Positions 26,846-36,407 of a stretch of 64,000 nt of DNA are shown here, piece by piece. Position numbers and translations under genes: made by a program. The stretch spans positions 628,054 to 692,053 of the forward strand of contig CAWAPS010000024.1 of assembly GCA_963783945.1 (NCBI GenBank), read 5' to 3'. The notes under the pieces were generated by a model. That model saw nothing but the letters and a program-made list of their open reading frames with translations, did not search any database and had not been told where the DNA came from. The first letter of the stretch is position 1. Every line of letters starts with the position of its first letter. Source of the stretch: CAWAPS01 sp963783945. GTDB lineage: Bacteria > Actinomycetota > Acidimicrobiia > Acidimicrobiales > Palsa-688.

Positions 26846-27150
26846 CCGGTCGCCTCGGGATAATTGGCGCACAGGGCGACGTTGTGGCCCACGCCGGCGA
26901 GCAGTTCTTCGGCCGCGGCAAGGAGTACCCGCAGTTCGGGTCGGGCGATGGAGTAGAAGCTCTGGCGGGCCTCAGCCCGGCTGCTGACCAGTCCGCAGTC
27001 GCGCAAGCAGGCCAGATGGGCCGAGATTGTGGCTTGAGCCATGCCGAGCTCGGCGACCAAGTCGACGACCCGACGTTCCCGGTCTTGGAGGGCCAGCACG
27101 ATCCGTAGACGGATCCGATCCCCGAGACCCCGAAACAGCTTTGCCGCCAC
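26842..27150 (-). CDS. ArsR/SmtB-family metal-responsive repressor
   Basis: 102 residues. Winged-helix core: LFRGLGDRIRLRIVLALQDR, VDLVAELGMAQATISAHLAC (recognition helix) and LRDCGLVSSRAEARQSFYSI. Cys residues lie in ACLRDC (about 58-62) and near the C-terminus in ALCANYPE. A C-terminal LC.NYP with a Cys in the recognition-helix region is the pattern of Cd/Pb-sensing CmtR-like proteins, so a thiolate-metal site is likely. It overlaps the transporter gene by 4 bp, and a 7-8-7 inverted repeat lies 24-45 bp upstream of the start, where it would repress its own operon until metal binds. Confidence 0.92.
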   Translation of the reverse strand: MAAKLFRGLGDRIRLRIVLALQDRERRVVDLVAELGMAQATISAHLACLRDCGLVSSRAEARQSFYSIARPELRVLLAAAEELLAGVGHNVALCANYPEATG

Positions 27151-27173
27151 CCGCTACGTCGCTGTCGGGCAGC

Positions 27174-27195
27174 ATCATCGTCATTTGGCGATGAT
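27174..27195 (-). promoter_or_regulatory. inverted repeat, candidate ArsR operator
   Basis: ATCATCG-TCATTTGG-CGATGAT: perfect 7-bp arms with an 8-base spacer, in the leader of the arsR-like gene. Position and spacing fit ArsR-family operators. Confidence 0.6.
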
Positions 27196-27383
27196 AGCGC
27201 CCAGATTCGATCACTGCTGGCTGCTCGAGGAGCACCTCCGCTGAGCGCGGGTCATGTGCCCGCCGACGCTCCATAATCACCTCGTTGCCGTTGGGGATAA
27301 GCCATCGGGGCGATAGGTTGCGCGTGTTCTGGGACGCTCCGGATCAGGCGTGGCGCAGGACCCTCGAGCATGGGCATAATGGC

Positions 27384-27468
27384 GGTACGGGAGCTCGGAC
27401 GGACCGGGCTGAGAGGGTGCCTGCGGGCGCCGACCGAAGACCTGATCCGGGTAATGCCGGCGGAGGGA
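27384..27468 (+). ncRNA. TPP riboswitch (THI element)
   Basis: The aptamer core is visible: GGGAGCTC, then GGACCGGGCTGAGAGGG with the invariant CTGAGA at 27409-27414, then GACCTGATCCGGGTAATGCC followed by GGCGGAGGGA. These are the pyrimidine- and pyrophosphate-binding strands of the thiamine pyrophosphate riboswitch. The 3' strand of the aptamer (GGAGGGAG) is also the ribosome-binding site of thiC, whose ATG is 7 nt downstream, so TPP binding should block translation initiation. Confidence 0.92.
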
Positions 27469-27474
27469 GAGTGC

Positions 27475-29165
<1,691 letters not shown>

Positions 29166-29291
29166 TGGCCCGCCAGTACTTTTTGCACCGATCGGCAGCC
29201 TCGATGAACGCGGAACATAAGCGCTCCTGGGTGAGCTCCAGCTCCTTAACCAGCGCATGGGCGCCGATCCACAAACAGAGGAGACGGTGAC

Positions 29292-29705
29292 ATGAACTTA
29301 GAGTTCCTCGCGACCGTGGCGATGATCGCCCCCGATCCGGCCAGCAGCCGCAAGCTGTACGTAGAAACTCTCGGCCTGCCGCTGCAGGGCGAAGGCGACG
29401 GCTATCACCACAGCGAGCAGATCGCCGGCTGCAAATCCTTCGGTATCTGGCCGCTCTCCCAGGCCGCGAAGGCGTGCTTCGGAACCGACCAGTGGCCATC
29501 GGAGCGGCCAGTGCCGCAGGTCAGCATCGAGTTTGACGTCGCCGACGCCGCCACAGTCGCTCCGGCAGCAACCGAACTCGAGCAGGCAGGCTACGAGCTG
29601 CTGCACGGACCCCGCGAGGAACCGTGGGGTCAGACAGTCGCGAGGCTCCAGTCACCGGAGGGCGCGATCGTCGGCATCTCTTACGCTCCGGTGCTACACG
29701 ACTGA
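29292..29705 (+). CDS. VOC (glyoxalase/bleomycin-resistance) family protein
   Basis: 137 residues, ATG at 29292 preceded by GGAGACGGTGAC. The fold repeats are visible: FLATVAMIAPDPASSRKLYV for the first beta-alpha unit and QVSIEFDVADAATVAPAATE for the second, ending with WGQTVARLQSPEGAIVGISY, where a metal-ligand Glu usually lies (PEGAIVGI). Typical VOC dimers use paired beta-alpha-beta modules to bind a metal and small ligands. No neighbour reveals the substrate. Four VOC genes occur in this window (also 45207, 45673, 55341), each different. Confidence 0.88.
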   Translation: MNLEFLATVAMIAPDPASSRKLYVETLGLPLQGEGDGYHHSEQIAGCKSFGIWPLSQAAKACFGTDQWPSERPVPQVSIEFDVADAATVAPAATELEQAGYELLHGPREEPWGQTVARLQSPEGAIVGISYAPVLHD

Positions 29706-29760
29706 CTCCATCCAGCCCCACTCGATCGGCCCGGCGCGTCACCCAGATAAGCGCCCGGCA

Positions 29761-29990
29761 GCCGGCGTTTGGAGACGGTTGCGGCTTGGACTTCCGGGAC
29801 AGGGTTCAATGGGATTATGGGGCATGGGCGGGCCACAGGATCACCACCCTCAGGCAGTCTCCCGATCGTCGTCGAGTTTGAGCGAGTGCTCGTTGGTCCA
29901 GATAATGGCGGGGGTTCACCACCAGCACGGACCTCCAGACCTCATCCCCGACAAACCCGCTGGTCACCGCGGCTGCCCTATGTAGCCATG
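29761..29990 (+). repeat. dispersed intergenic element, copy 2 (long form)
   Basis: Starts GCCGGCGTTTGGAGACGG, has GACTTCCGGGACAGGG and GGGATTATGGGGCATG, and continues for about 170 bases that also align with the copy at 55815: GAGTTTGAGCGAGTG, GCGGGGGTT..CCACCA, CGGACCTCC and ACAAACCCGCTGGT. No intact frame is shared by the two long copies. Confidence 0.6.
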
Positions 29991-30144
29991 GATGTTGCAC
30001 TACTCAATGCCAGCCGCACAGCCGTGGTGTCCCGAGAAACGCCGGTCGTTCAAGGTGTCCGACGACCTTCGGGTCCACGACTCGAAGGAAGCGCCGCAGT
30101 GAGCAGGCAACACGGTCTCGATGAGATTCCCGCGGATCACCACC

Positions 30145-30247
30145 GCGTCGGGTCGCCCTGGCACTTGCGCGTCGGGACGCCCTGGCGCCCGCGCGTGTCG
30201 GGACGCCCTGGCGCCCGCGCGTGCGTCGGGGACGTCCTGGCGCCCGC
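30145..30247. repeat. tandem repeat, four units of 24-29 bp
   Basis: Four imperfect units of GCGTCGGGACGCCCTGGCGC plus CCGC: 30145-30168, 30169-30192, 30193-30218, 30219-30247. Units 3 and 4 carry 2- and 5-base insertions after GCGT. Each unit is partly self-complementary (CGGGACGCCC/GGGCG). It lies 118 bp upstream of the YCII gene. Confidence 0.7.
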
Positions 30248-30364
30248 GCGCCGGGTGTCTGCAAGATGGTCGAGAAACCTCGAAGGTCGATGTCGAAGGT
30301 CCGCATAGCCGTTCGACGTACGTGCGAGAAAGCAACCCCCGAGGAACCACAAGGAGTGATCGAG

Positions 30365-30739
30365 ATGCCGCGTTTCATGGGATTCGTGCGAATGGAAGAG
30401 GGCGTCGGGACGCCACCGCAGGCGCTGTTCGACGCGATGGACGAGTACATCAGCGAGCGAGCCGCCAAGGGCGTGTTCCTTGACGGGGGCGGTCTGCACG
30501 GGACTGAGGACGCTGTGAACTACGTCGTCCGGAAGGGCGAGGTTACCCGCGTCGACGGGCCGTACGCCGAGGCCAAGGAGGTAGTCGGCGGCTGGGCCAT
30601 CATGGAGTACCCCAGCCTCGAGGAGGCCGCGGCGGACCAGCAGTCGTTCGCCGAGCTTCACGCGAAGTACTGGCCCGAGATCACCGTGATCTCCACCCTG
30701 CGCCAGATCTCGACCGGTCCCGAGGCGCCCGGCGAGTGA
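30365..30739 (+). CDS. YCII/DGPF-domain protein
   Basis: 124 residues, ATG at 30365 preceded by AAGGAGTGATCGAG. The sequence RFMGFVRMEEGVGTPPQALF, LDGGGLHGTEDAVNYVVRKG and VDGPYAEAKEVVGGWAIMEY contains the DGP(F/Y)AE.KE..GG core of the YciI-like DGPF group. The ferredoxin-like fold forms dimers; the function is unknown. These proteins are consistently encoded next to ECF sigma factors of group ECF42, as here, where the sigma gene starts 80 bp downstream. Co-transcription and a functional link with that sigma factor are likely, but the mechanism is not established. Confidence 0.9.
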   Translation: MPRFMGFVRMEEGVGTPPQALFDAMDEYISERAAKGVFLDGGGLHGTEDAVNYVVRKGEVTRVDGPYAEAKEVVGGWAIMEYPSLEEAAADQQSFAELHAKYWPEITVISTLRQISTGPEAPGE

Positions 30740-30819
30740 CCCCGGATCCGCCGGTCCTGCGCCCTCTGCGGCAAGGATCGGCGGATCCAGAGTGAAACCG
30801 GGCTCATTACGCTGGCCTG

Positions 30820-32108
30820 GTGCCGGCAGAGACCCGTCCCGATGAGCGGAACCAGGCCATCTACGCCGCCTGGCGGGCCGAGTCGGCCCGCCTCGTCGGT
30901 GCCCTCACCCGGATGACCCGCGACGTGAGCCTCGCCGAGGACTTGGCGCAGGACGCCCTCGTCGCTGCGCTCGAGCAGTGGCCTGCCACGGGCGTCCCGG
31001 ACAACCCGGTCGCGTGGCTGATGACCACCGCGAAGAGGCGCGCGCTATCGATCACTTCCGGCGTGCCGACAGCCTCCGCCGCAAGGTTGCAGAGCTCGAA
31101 CATGCCCGAGGGAGAGAGGAGGAGACGATGCCCGACGTCGAGAGCCAGGTCGACTACATCGAGGACGACGTACTCCGGCTCATCTTCCTGTCCTGCCACC
31201 CGACTCTGACGCCCGAGTCCCGGGCCGCGCTCACGCTGCGACTGGTCGGCGGGCTCACAACCGCCGAGATCGCCCGGGGATTTCTGGCCACCGAGTCCAC
31301 GATGGGCCAACGGATCTCACGAGCGAAGAAAACCCTGTCGGAAGCGCAGGCCGAGTTCGAGCTTCCCGAGGGGCCGGAGCGGACCAAGCGGCTCGACGAT
31401 GTCATGGCGGTGATCTACCTGATCTTCAACGAGGGCTACACCGCCACCGCCGGCGAGGAGTGGATGCGCCCCGACCTGGCCAACGAGGCGATCCGGCTCG
31501 CGCGCATGCTGGCCGCCCTCGCTCCCGACGAGCTCGAGGTGCTCGGCCTGCAAGCGCTGCTGGAGATCCAAGCGTCGCGGATGCCGGCCCGGCTCGATGA
31601 GGACGGAGCTCCGGTCCTGCTGGAGGCACAGGACCGGAACCTCTGGGATCAGCTGCTGATCCGGCGTGGCATGGCCGCTCTGGAGAAGGCGGAGCAGCTG
31701 GCTGCCCGCGGGACCCCGGTCGGGAGGTACTTCCTGCAAGCCTTGATCGCTGCGCAGCACGCCCATGCGGCACGCGCCGAGGACACGGACTGGCGCCGGA
31801 TTGCGGGGTTGTACGACGTCCTGGCCCGCGCCGCGCCCGGCCCGGTCGTCGAGGTGAACCGGGCGGTCGCGCAGGGGCGGGCGTACGGCCCCGGCGCCGG
31901 GCTCGCCGTGCTGGAGGAGGTGGACGCCGATTCACTCGGCGACTCACCGCTGGTTCCGAGCGTGCGCGGGGACCTGCTCGAGCGGGCCGGGCTGCACGCG
32001 CAGGCGCGCAAGGCGTTCACCGACGCAGCCTCGCGTACCGCGAACGCGAGCGAACGCACCGTCCTGCAGCGCCGGGCAGACCGGAACCGGTCGCTGGAGT
32101 TGACATGA
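30820..32108 (+). CDS. ECF42-like RNA polymerase sigma factor (frameshifted)
   Basis: GTG start at 30820. Frame one encodes region 2: RLVGALTRMTRDVSLAEDLA, QDALVAALEQWPATGVPDNP and WLMTTAKRRA. In the tract CGCGCGCTATCG near 31042 the phase changes, and the second frame gives IDHFRRADSLRRK, then region 4 (LTLRLVGGLTTAEIARGFLA, TESTMGQRISRAKKTL) and a long C-terminal extension to 32108 rich in TPR-like helices (GRYFLQALIAAQHAHAARAE, LYDVLARAAPGPVVEVNRAV). The combined length is about 429 residues, typical of this sigma group, whose C-terminal domain replaces an anti-sigma factor. The indel is two extra bases (or one missing) in a CG repeat. Confidence 0.88.
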
Positions 32109-32391
32109 GAGGGCGTGCAAGTCGGAGAAGTCGCGGCCCCTTGAGCTCGTGACGAACGGGCCGCTCTATCTCAACCCAGAAGCCTCCGCATTAGTGGCTC
32201 GGATGGTCCGCCAGGTCCTCCCCGCCAAGGCCGAGAAGGAGTCCCCCCGCGCATGATCGTTCAGGGGGTGGATAGATTTGCAAAGCCACTCAGGGTCTGA
32301 CTGTCCAGGGACGCGATCGCGCCCCAGCGTCACATTCGCAGCTATCACGCACCCAGGGTCTGCCGTCGCGGGTGCATAGCAGAGGCCCGAT

Positions 32392-32643
32392 TTACGCCTT
32401 AACTACGACCGATTCCGTCGCCGTGCCGGTAGATGCCGCCTTGTGGCTCGACGACGAAAGTGCGACTTCCTCGACGCTGGCGTGCTCAAAGTCGCAGATC
32501 ACAGCCGACGCCCCCGCTTGGTGGACATCGGAAGCATGACCAGGGTTGGGGATCAGGCCTACGACGTCGTCGCCTCGGGCCGCCAGCACCCCTGTGAGCC
32601 GGAGGGCGACTTGGCCGTGCCCGCCAGCAATTGAGATCTTCAG
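32392..32643 (-). pseudogene. NAD(P)-binding Rossmann protein, N-terminal fragment
   Basis: Read leftwards from a CTG at 32643 (AGGAG lies 13 nt before it): KISIAGGHGQVALRLTGVLA, ARGDDVVGLIPNPGHASDVH and GASAVICDFEHASVEEV. This is the beta-alpha-beta start of an atypical SDR (NAD(P)H-binding, GxxGxxA-type). After VEEVA the frame becomes Ser/Thr-rich and stops at 32392, so about two-thirds of the protein is missing. Start codon is not ATG/GTG. A decayed remnant next to 283 bases without features. Confidence 0.65.
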
Positions 32644-32675
32644 CTGCTGCGCTCCTTTGCTGTAGGCCGCCGGGC

Positions 32676-33528
32676 TTAGCTACCCGAGTACTTCTTGTAA
32701 CCCCCAGCGATCCACTCGGAAACGAGGCGCCCGTACTCGCCGGCGGCTTCTTCCCACGCAAAGTGGCCGGCGTTGAGACGGTGGGCCACGCTATTCGGCA
32801 TCGTGTCCGCCAAGAACTGGTTGTTGGACCACGGCACGAGGTCGTCGTGTTCCCCTGCGAGGATCAGAGTAGGAGTCTGAATCGACGGCAGAAATTCTTG
32901 CACCGCCTTGTTCTGCTCTGGGTAGTGCCGAACAAAACGAGCGGATTCTGCGAACCGACCCAAGTCATAAGCGCTCACGTAGTCCTCGTGCACCTCCGGC
33001 TCGGTGGCTTGGGGTGCCGCGCTTTCGTCAGCCGCGCTCGATGTTGACTCGAGCGTCGAGCTGACGCACGTCATCGAGACTGGGAGCTCGGATCACCGCT
33101 TCCAGGGCGCCTCCCGCCGCGATTGGAATGGCGACAGCTCCACCTCCAATCGACAGGCTGGTGACCTTTTCGGGTGCCTTCGCCGCCAGGAAGAGGGCGG
33201 CCGCAGTGCCAACGTCGGGACCGACGATGTGCGGCGCGCCCAGGCCCCACTCGTCGATCAAGAGAGCCAGGAAATCTCCCATGGCGTCGGGTGCGATCAG
33301 TCGCTCGGGCTGGTCGGAGTGGCCGAATCCAGGCATGTCTAGCGCGACCACTCGGCCAACTGCGCTGATCTGACTCCAGACTCGCCGGTACGCCCAAAGG
33401 GTCTCTGGCCACGGCGCCAGCATGAGAATGACCGTGTCGGAGTCTGCCTTGGTGTCCGCATACCTGACCCGTGTTCCATCGCAGACCCGGAAGTAGGTAG
33501 CGATTTCAGAGGTTGTCTGATCAGCCAT
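32676..33528 (-). CDS. alpha/beta hydrolase with Asp nucleophile elbow (frameshifted)
   Basis: ATG at 33528 follows GGGAGACCA. The first frame covers YFRVCDGTRVRYADTKADSD, LAPWPETLWAYRRVW, LDMPGFGHSDQPERLIA and the nucleophile elbow HIVGPDVGTAAAL, with Asp in place of Ser, as in epoxide hydrolases and haloalkane dehalogenases. It stops at VNIERG-stop (33028). Starting two bases away, AADESAAPQATEPEVHEDYV continues the cap and core, with the acid/base end QTPTLILAGEHDDLVPWSNN and catalytic His in LNAGHFAWEE, ending at 32676. The break is in GAGCGCGGCTGAC, where a CG dinucleotide appears lost. Joined length is about 284 residues, normal for the family. Confidence 0.82.
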
Positions 33529-33688
33529 TGGTCTCCCTCTTAGGGCGCGGGTAGCGTAGCTGACGCGGATCTCGCGCCGTTCCCCCAACCACGACTGTGC
33601 CCGAAACCGCCGGCTTTGGCATCACGTGGATGTGCGATTCCCAATCGCACATCTGGCCGATCACATGGATCGGCTGGCCCCGTTCCCT

Positions 33689-34525
33689 CTAGGAGTCCAA
33701 GAACTCACTCACGTCCGCGGCGAACTCGTTGTGATGCTGGAACAAGAAACCATGCGCTGCATCGGGGTAGATCTTGAGCCTGGTGTCGGGCAACAGCCCA
33801 GCGAGCAGGTACGAGTAGCGAGGGAGGATCATCGGGTCGCTGTCGCCGTTGGCCACGAAAACGGGCACCTTTATGGCTTCGACCCGCTCGAGAAGGCCGT
33901 GATTCGGCATACCCCACTCGCAAACCGCGTCGTACTGCGCCAAGCGACACTCCCAGTTGGTCGGAATGTCGCGATCCTCGGTGCGGACGTACATCCGGCC
34001 TAGCGCCTCTGCTCCTGCCTTCCTGCTCGCCTCCGAAGGCGAGAAGAAGACGCTGACGTACTCCTCCGGAGAAGTATCCGGTTTGCCAATCGCGCCAATG
34101 ACCTCGGCGGCCCAGCCGTGCATGTCGGGACCACCTTTCGGTGCCGCCGAAGCAAGAACCACTCGATTGACCACCGAAGGACGAGTTAGGGCGATCTCCT
34201 GTGCGACGAAGCTTCCGATCGAGAAGCCGAGAAGGTCGACTTGACCGAGGTTCATAGCATCGAGGAATCTCAGGGAACCCACCGCTGTCTCGCCCATCGT
34301 GTGAGCGACGTTCCCCTCGGACCCAGCGACACCCTCGTAGTCGAACGTGATCACCCGTCTGGTGGCAGCCAGATCATCGACCAGTGCAGGGTCCCAGTTG
34401 TCGAGATTGCCTCGAAAGTGCTGGAGCAGAACAACCGGACGCCCGTCGCCACCAGTGTCGCGATAGGCGAAGCCTAGCCCTCCCTCTGACTCCACTCGCA
34501 GGTTCGGCAGGTCGGCATATGTCAT
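33689..34525 (-). CDS. alpha/beta fold hydrolase
   Basis: 278 residues, ATG at 34525. Core landmarks: PVVLLQHFRGNLDNWDPALV (oxyanion strand, QHFRG), TFDYEGVAGSEG, nucleophile elbow DLLGFSIGSFVAQEIAL with Ser near 105, the acid in VFVANGDSDPMI near 228 and catalytic His in YPDAAHGFLFQ near 258. This set is typical of peroxidase-like/ester hydrolases of the C-C hydrolase and haloperoxidase branches. It is the middle gene of three leftward genes (35296, 34525, 33528), with 45 bp to the one before it. Substrate unknown. Confidence 0.9.
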   Translation of the reverse strand: MTYADLPNLRVESEGGLGFAYRDTGGDGRPVVLLQHFRGNLDNWDPALVDDLAATRRVITFDYEGVAGSEGNVAHTMGETAVGSLRFLDAMNLGQVDLLGFSIGSFVAQEIALTRPSVVNRVVLASAAPKGGPDMHGWAAEVIGAIGKPDTSPEEYVSVFFSPSEASRKAGAEALGRMYVRTEDRDIPTNWECRLAQYDAVCEWGMPNHGLLERVEAIKVPVFVANGDSDPMILPRYSYLLAGLLPDTRLKIYPDAAHGFLFQHHNEFAADVSEFLDS

Positions 34526-34570
34526 CTGTTCGTCACTCTCTTTCGATCAGATCCAGCACGTGAGTTGGCG

Positions 34571-35296
34571 CTACCGCTCCGAGAACGCGACCTGATCGAG
34601 GTCGATGGACACCATGAGCGGATCAGCGATCACGATTCCTTGGTCGTCGCGGGCGAAGATGCGATGAATCGCGGGCACCATGATTCCGGCGATGTTCGAG
34701 TACCCCTCTAGGAGATGCGCTCCAGGGGCGCCGCCGGCGATGTCGATCTCGTAGTCGAATCGGCGGATGAGCCCGTCGTCGCTGATATAGAGCGTCTGAA
34801 CCTTGCTGTGGCCGACTGGCAGCGCGGGCCAGGTGACGCGTAGCCGACGCCAACGTTCCCCTTTCTCGTCCCAGGGTTCGATCTCGGCTGTCTCGAATCC
34901 GGGCAGCGCGTAGGTGAACGGCTGCGTCAGATACGTCCACATGGAGGTGCCCACGAAGTAGACCAACTGCAGGTTGGACCAGTGGGTCTCGAGCGTGTGC
35001 CCGACAAAGCTCTCTCTTGGCGACTCGAGGGACTCGTCGGGCCGACCGTCCATTTGTTCGATGATGACCCGGTCAGGGGTATAGACGCTCCGCAAAATGG
35101 GGGCGAGGAACGGTTCGTGTGACACCCACTGCTTGTGCAGATTCGCCGTGATAAACACATCGGCCAGCTGTCCGGGATGACCTTTGAGTGCCCACACGAC
35201 ACCGCCTTGGATCAGATGCGCGTGGACTTCCTCGAATTGGTTCCAACGATCAAGTCCTCCGTGTGCGTCAATGACTTCATCGAGCAGGCTCGCCAT
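34571..35296 (-). CDS. conserved hypothetical protein, about 241 residues
   Basis: Start taken at ATG 35296, with ACGGGGAAAAAC before it; a longer frame to 35332 starts with a non-ATG codon. The protein begins ASLLDEVIDAHGGLDRWNQF, a motif seen in lipoprotein-localisation-like (LolA/LppX-type) or peptidase-linked folds, and is beta-rich: VFITANLHKQWVSHEPFLAP, LYISDDGLIRRFDYEIDIAG, IMVPAIHRIFARD. No signal peptide is evident. The pattern L.DDG.I.R.DY.....G and a final strand naming ingested carriers is common to uncharacterised actinobacterial proteins found beside alpha/beta hydrolases. I cannot assign a function. Confidence 0.8.
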   Translation of the reverse strand: MASLLDEVIDAHGGLDRWNQFEEVHAHLIQGGVVWALKGHPGQLADVFITANLHKQWVSHEPFLAPILRSVYTPDRVIIEQMDGRPDESLESPRESFVGHTLETHWSNLQLVYFVGTSMWTYLTQPFTYALPGFETAEIEPWDEKGERWRRLRVTWPALPVGHSKVQTLYISDDGLIRRFDYEIDIAGGAPGAHLLEGYSNIAGIMVPAIHRIFARDDQGIVIADPLMVSIDLDQVAFSER

Positions 35297-35389
35297 GTTT
35301 TTCCCCGTGTCTCGCGCTTGCCATCGGCTCATCCGCCGTCGGCTTGTTCAGCATGAAGGGAACTGAGGTCGAAGGCATCGCTTGAACGG

Positions 35390-35639
35390 GTGATTGGCAA
35401 TCGTGGGATCGAACATTTGAGCCTCACCACCACTTGTGCTCGAGGGCCGCTCCGGGGCGCGAGCCTCCATCGAGTTCATCGAGCTTGGCCATCTCGGCGT
35501 CCGAGAGCGAGAAGGTGATTGGCAATCGTGGGATCGAACATTTGAGCCTCACCACCACTTGTGCTCGAGGGCCGCTCCGGGGCGCGAGCCTCCATCGAGT
35601 TCATCGAGCTTGGCCATCTCGGCGTCCGAGAGCGAGAAG
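35390..35639. repeat. perfect tandem duplication, 2 x 125 bp
   Basis: Bases 35390-35514 and 35515-35639 are identical, each starting GTGATTGGCAATCGTGGG and ending CGTCCGAGAGCGAGAAG. The right-hand copy contains the last 30 codons and stop of the aldo/keto reductase gene; the left copy repeats them downstream of its stop. Absence of any mismatch indicates a very recent duplication or an assembly artefact. Confidence 0.9.
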
Positions 35640-36382
35640 CCGAGGACGCCGGCGTTCTCGGCGATCCGTTCGCGGTGAGTGGACTTGGGCAGAACGACGA
35701 AGTCATGCTGGAGGCCCCAGCGGATCAGGATCTGCGACGTGGATCGTCCAACGCGATCGGCGATCTCTTGAACTTTGGGGCTGCTGAGATGACGCCCTGT
35801 GCCGAGGGGGCTGTAGGCCTCGGTGGCCAGCTTGCGGCGCTCGTTCTCCTCGACCAGCCGCCTTCGGTAGCTGAAGGGATTGAGGTTGATCTGGTTGGCG
35901 ACGGGAGGTGAACTGGCAATCGCAAAGACCTGCTCGAGCTCGTTCACGTCGAAGTTCGACACGCCTATCGAGCGCGCATAGCCGAGGCGTTGCGCTCGTT
36001 CCATGCCGGGCCATGCCCAGGTTGGTCCACCTTGAGGCCAGTGCACCAGGTACAGGTCCACGTATTCGAGCCTCAGGCGTTGGAGGCTTGCCTCGATCTC
36101 ACAGACTGGATCTTTTGAGCCTGGGTGGAACTTTGTCGTGATGAAGACGTCGTCGCGGTCGAGGCCGCTTTGGCGGAATCCCTGGCCGACGCTCCGTTCG
36201 TTCCCGTAGCCCTGGGCCGTATCGATGTGGCGATAGCCCAGCTCAAGTGCCCAACGGACGGCGTCCTTGGTCTGAGAACCCTCAGGGGTCTGCCACACCC
36301 CAAGAGCCAGCGTGGGAATCTCATATCCGTCAGCGAGTGTGTGCACGGGCCCCGACTCTCCGAACCGAGACGCTGTCGTCAT
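35549..36382 (-). CDS. aldo/keto reductase
   Basis: 277 residues from the ATG at 36382 (GAGGAG 7 nt upstream). NADPH-dependent (alpha/beta)8 barrel: GVWQTPEGSQTKDAVRWALE, the catalytic Asp and Tyr in HIDTAQGYGNE near 48-56, Lys in ITTKFHP near 78 and His in YLVHWP near 110. The cofactor region YSPLGTGR and VLPKSTHRERIAEN near 205-245 are standard. The last 30 codons lie in one copy of a 125-bp tandem duplication, without altering this frame. It is the third gene of a leftward operon after an MFS transporter and a thioredoxin-reductase-like protein (26-bp gap), suggesting a redox or carbonyl-detoxification role. Confidence 0.93.
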   Translation of the reverse strand: MTTASRFGESGPVHTLADGYEIPTLALGVWQTPEGSQTKDAVRWALELGYRHIDTAQGYGNERSVGQGFRQSGLDRDDVFITTKFHPGSKDPVCEIEASLQRLRLEYVDLYLVHWPQGGPTWAWPGMERAQRLGYARSIGVSNFDVNELEQVFAIASSPPVANQINLNPFSYRRRLVEENERRKLATEAYSPLGTGRHLSSPKVQEIADRVGRSTSQILIRWGLQHDFVVLPKSTHRERIAENAGVLGFSLSDAEMAKLDELDGGSRPGAALEHKWW

Positions 36383-36407
36383 CGTCTGCTCCTCTTTCGA
36401 TCCTTGC

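Larger units (their letters stand above)
29706..30364. other. intergenic with two repeat types
   Basis: 659 bases holding a long copy of the dispersed element (29761-29990) and a GC-rich tandem repeat (30145-30247). No supported gene. Confidence 0.5.

Noticed and set aside
29815..30000. Leftward 61-codon frame inside the long element at 29761
   Set aside because: The equivalent frame is not conserved in the copy at 55815, so the repeat is not explained by a gene.
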